Source: Holosporales bacterium (GTDB lineage: Bacteria; Pseudomonadota; Alphaproteobacteria; RUG11792). From it: a stretch of DNA of 50,965 bases. Below are positions 50,774-50,965 of the stretch, in pieces. The first letter of the stretch is position 1; each line of letters starts with the position of its first letter. A program made the translations under genes and the position numbers. The notes below the pieces were generated by a model, which saw only the letters and a program-made list of their open reading frames with translations, was not told where the DNA came from and made no database searches. The DNA lies in contig JAIRZU010000039.1 in NCBI GenBank assembly GCA_031267075.1, positions 1-50,965 of the forward strand, in the 5' to 3' direction.

Positions 50774-50965
50774 TGATAGAGAGGAGGGAGGATGCCGGAA
50801 CATCAATCGCCCTCCATAGAGTTGTGGCTACGCTGGGGTATATGTTCCTCCATGGCCTCAACATCGTTGGCCTCAAGAGACGTGGCTTTGCAGCGGATAC
50901 GATAAGGGAGATGATGAGTGCATACAAGGACATGTTCGTGACTCCCGGCGAATCCATTAACTTTA
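50774..50965 (+). pseudogene. lpxA: C-terminal fragment of LpxA (UDP-GlcNAc acyltransferase), runs off the window
   Basis: A frame beginning at a TTG 13 bases after rnpB reads GTSIALHRVVATLGYMFLHG and then LNIVGLKRRGFAADTIREMM and SAYKDMF. The second part matches the C-terminal helical domain of LpxA (GLN-x-VGL-x-RRGF), the first acyltransferase of lipid A synthesis. The whole beta-helix acyl-transfer domain, about 180 residues with the catalytic His, is missing because rnpB lies there. So this is a truncated remnant, unless the frame is a tail fused to something unrecognised. The 3' end is beyond the window. Confidence 0.55.

Noticed and set aside
1..50965. tRNA, tmRNA, rRNA and CRISPR arrays
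   Set aside because: No cloverleaf with the usual GTTCRANYC arm, no tmRNA or rRNA core sequence and no regularly spaced direct repeats were found by eye; a covariance-model scan was not possible.

Overview
The window reads as part of the chromosome of a host-associated, probably intracellular, alphaproteobacterium with a reduced and still eroding genome. The evidence is a set of scattered housekeeping genes typical of Rickettsiales/Holosporales-like bacteria (split lptCAB and lptFG loci, a fused ispDF, a short valS without a C-terminal coiled coil, dnaA away from any obvious origin), many small secreted or lipoprotein genes of unknown function, truncated gene remnants (pdhC and lpxA pieces at the two ends), and a partial type VI secretion gene set. 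The exact genus cannot be fixed from the sequence alone.

Layout. 0-5.7 kb: pdhC stub, lon, a large secreted-protein locus (family copy 1), rnhA and a zinc-ribbon membrane protein. 5.8-9.1 kb: the lipopolysaccharide transport genes lptC-lptA-lptB, convergent ispDF, and a tiny rpmJ. 9.2-12.8 kb: smpB, murC, a small membrane protein and a secreted HExxH metalloprotease-like protein. 12.8-13.4 kb: a 600-base non-coding stretch with DnaA-box-like sites, a replication-origin candidate. 13.4-18.7 kb: family copy 2, accD-rpiB-lptF-lptG and a small lipoprotein. 18.9-23.3 kb: valS and a lytic transglycosylase. 23.3-30.5 kb: the type VI secretion genes tssK-tssL-(orphan ORF)-tssM. 30.7-35.4 kb, minus strand: a TssJ-like lipoprotein, dnaA, an OPA-type transporter and dapD packed as one unit, plus a glycine-zipper lipoprotein. 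35.6-37.6 kb: a secreted protein, its broken tandem copy, and pal. 37.9-40.8 kb: a polyprenyl synthase, yidC and yidD. 41-46 kb: family copy 3, pyrH, tsf, an orphan OmpR-type regulator and gltX. 46-50 kb: a decayed fourth family copy, recO, tdk and a large Pro/Gln-rich secreted protein. 50.4-51 kb: RNase P RNA and an lpxA tail.

Three layers of structure lie on top of the genes. (1) A secreted-protein family (copies at 2.7-4.4, 13.4-14.6 and 41.0-41.9 kb) has a signal peptide separated from the mature protein by an AG dinucleotide tract of 5, 8 and 7 units. In all three the signal peptide is out of frame with the body, and in all three a tract of 6 or 9 units would join them, which is the arrangement of a phase-variable contingency locus. 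(2) A short dispersed element of about 110-140 bases, with similar inverted ends, occurs at least seven times. It is read as part of the protein in lptA, dapD and ispDF and abuts the stop codons of rpmJ and recO, like the Rickettsia palindromic elements. (3) A short box, CATGGGCGTAAAAATA followed by TTTGCA in its full form, occurs seven times in intergenic DNA, six times pointing at a downstream gene.

Together the genes describe an envelope-centred lifestyle: lipopolysaccharide export (Lpt), peptidoglycan synthesis and cleavage (MurC, DapD, Slt), membrane protein insertion (YidC/YidD), outer-membrane tethering (Pal), a contact-dependent injection machine (Tss) and a variable set of exported proteins likely facing the host.
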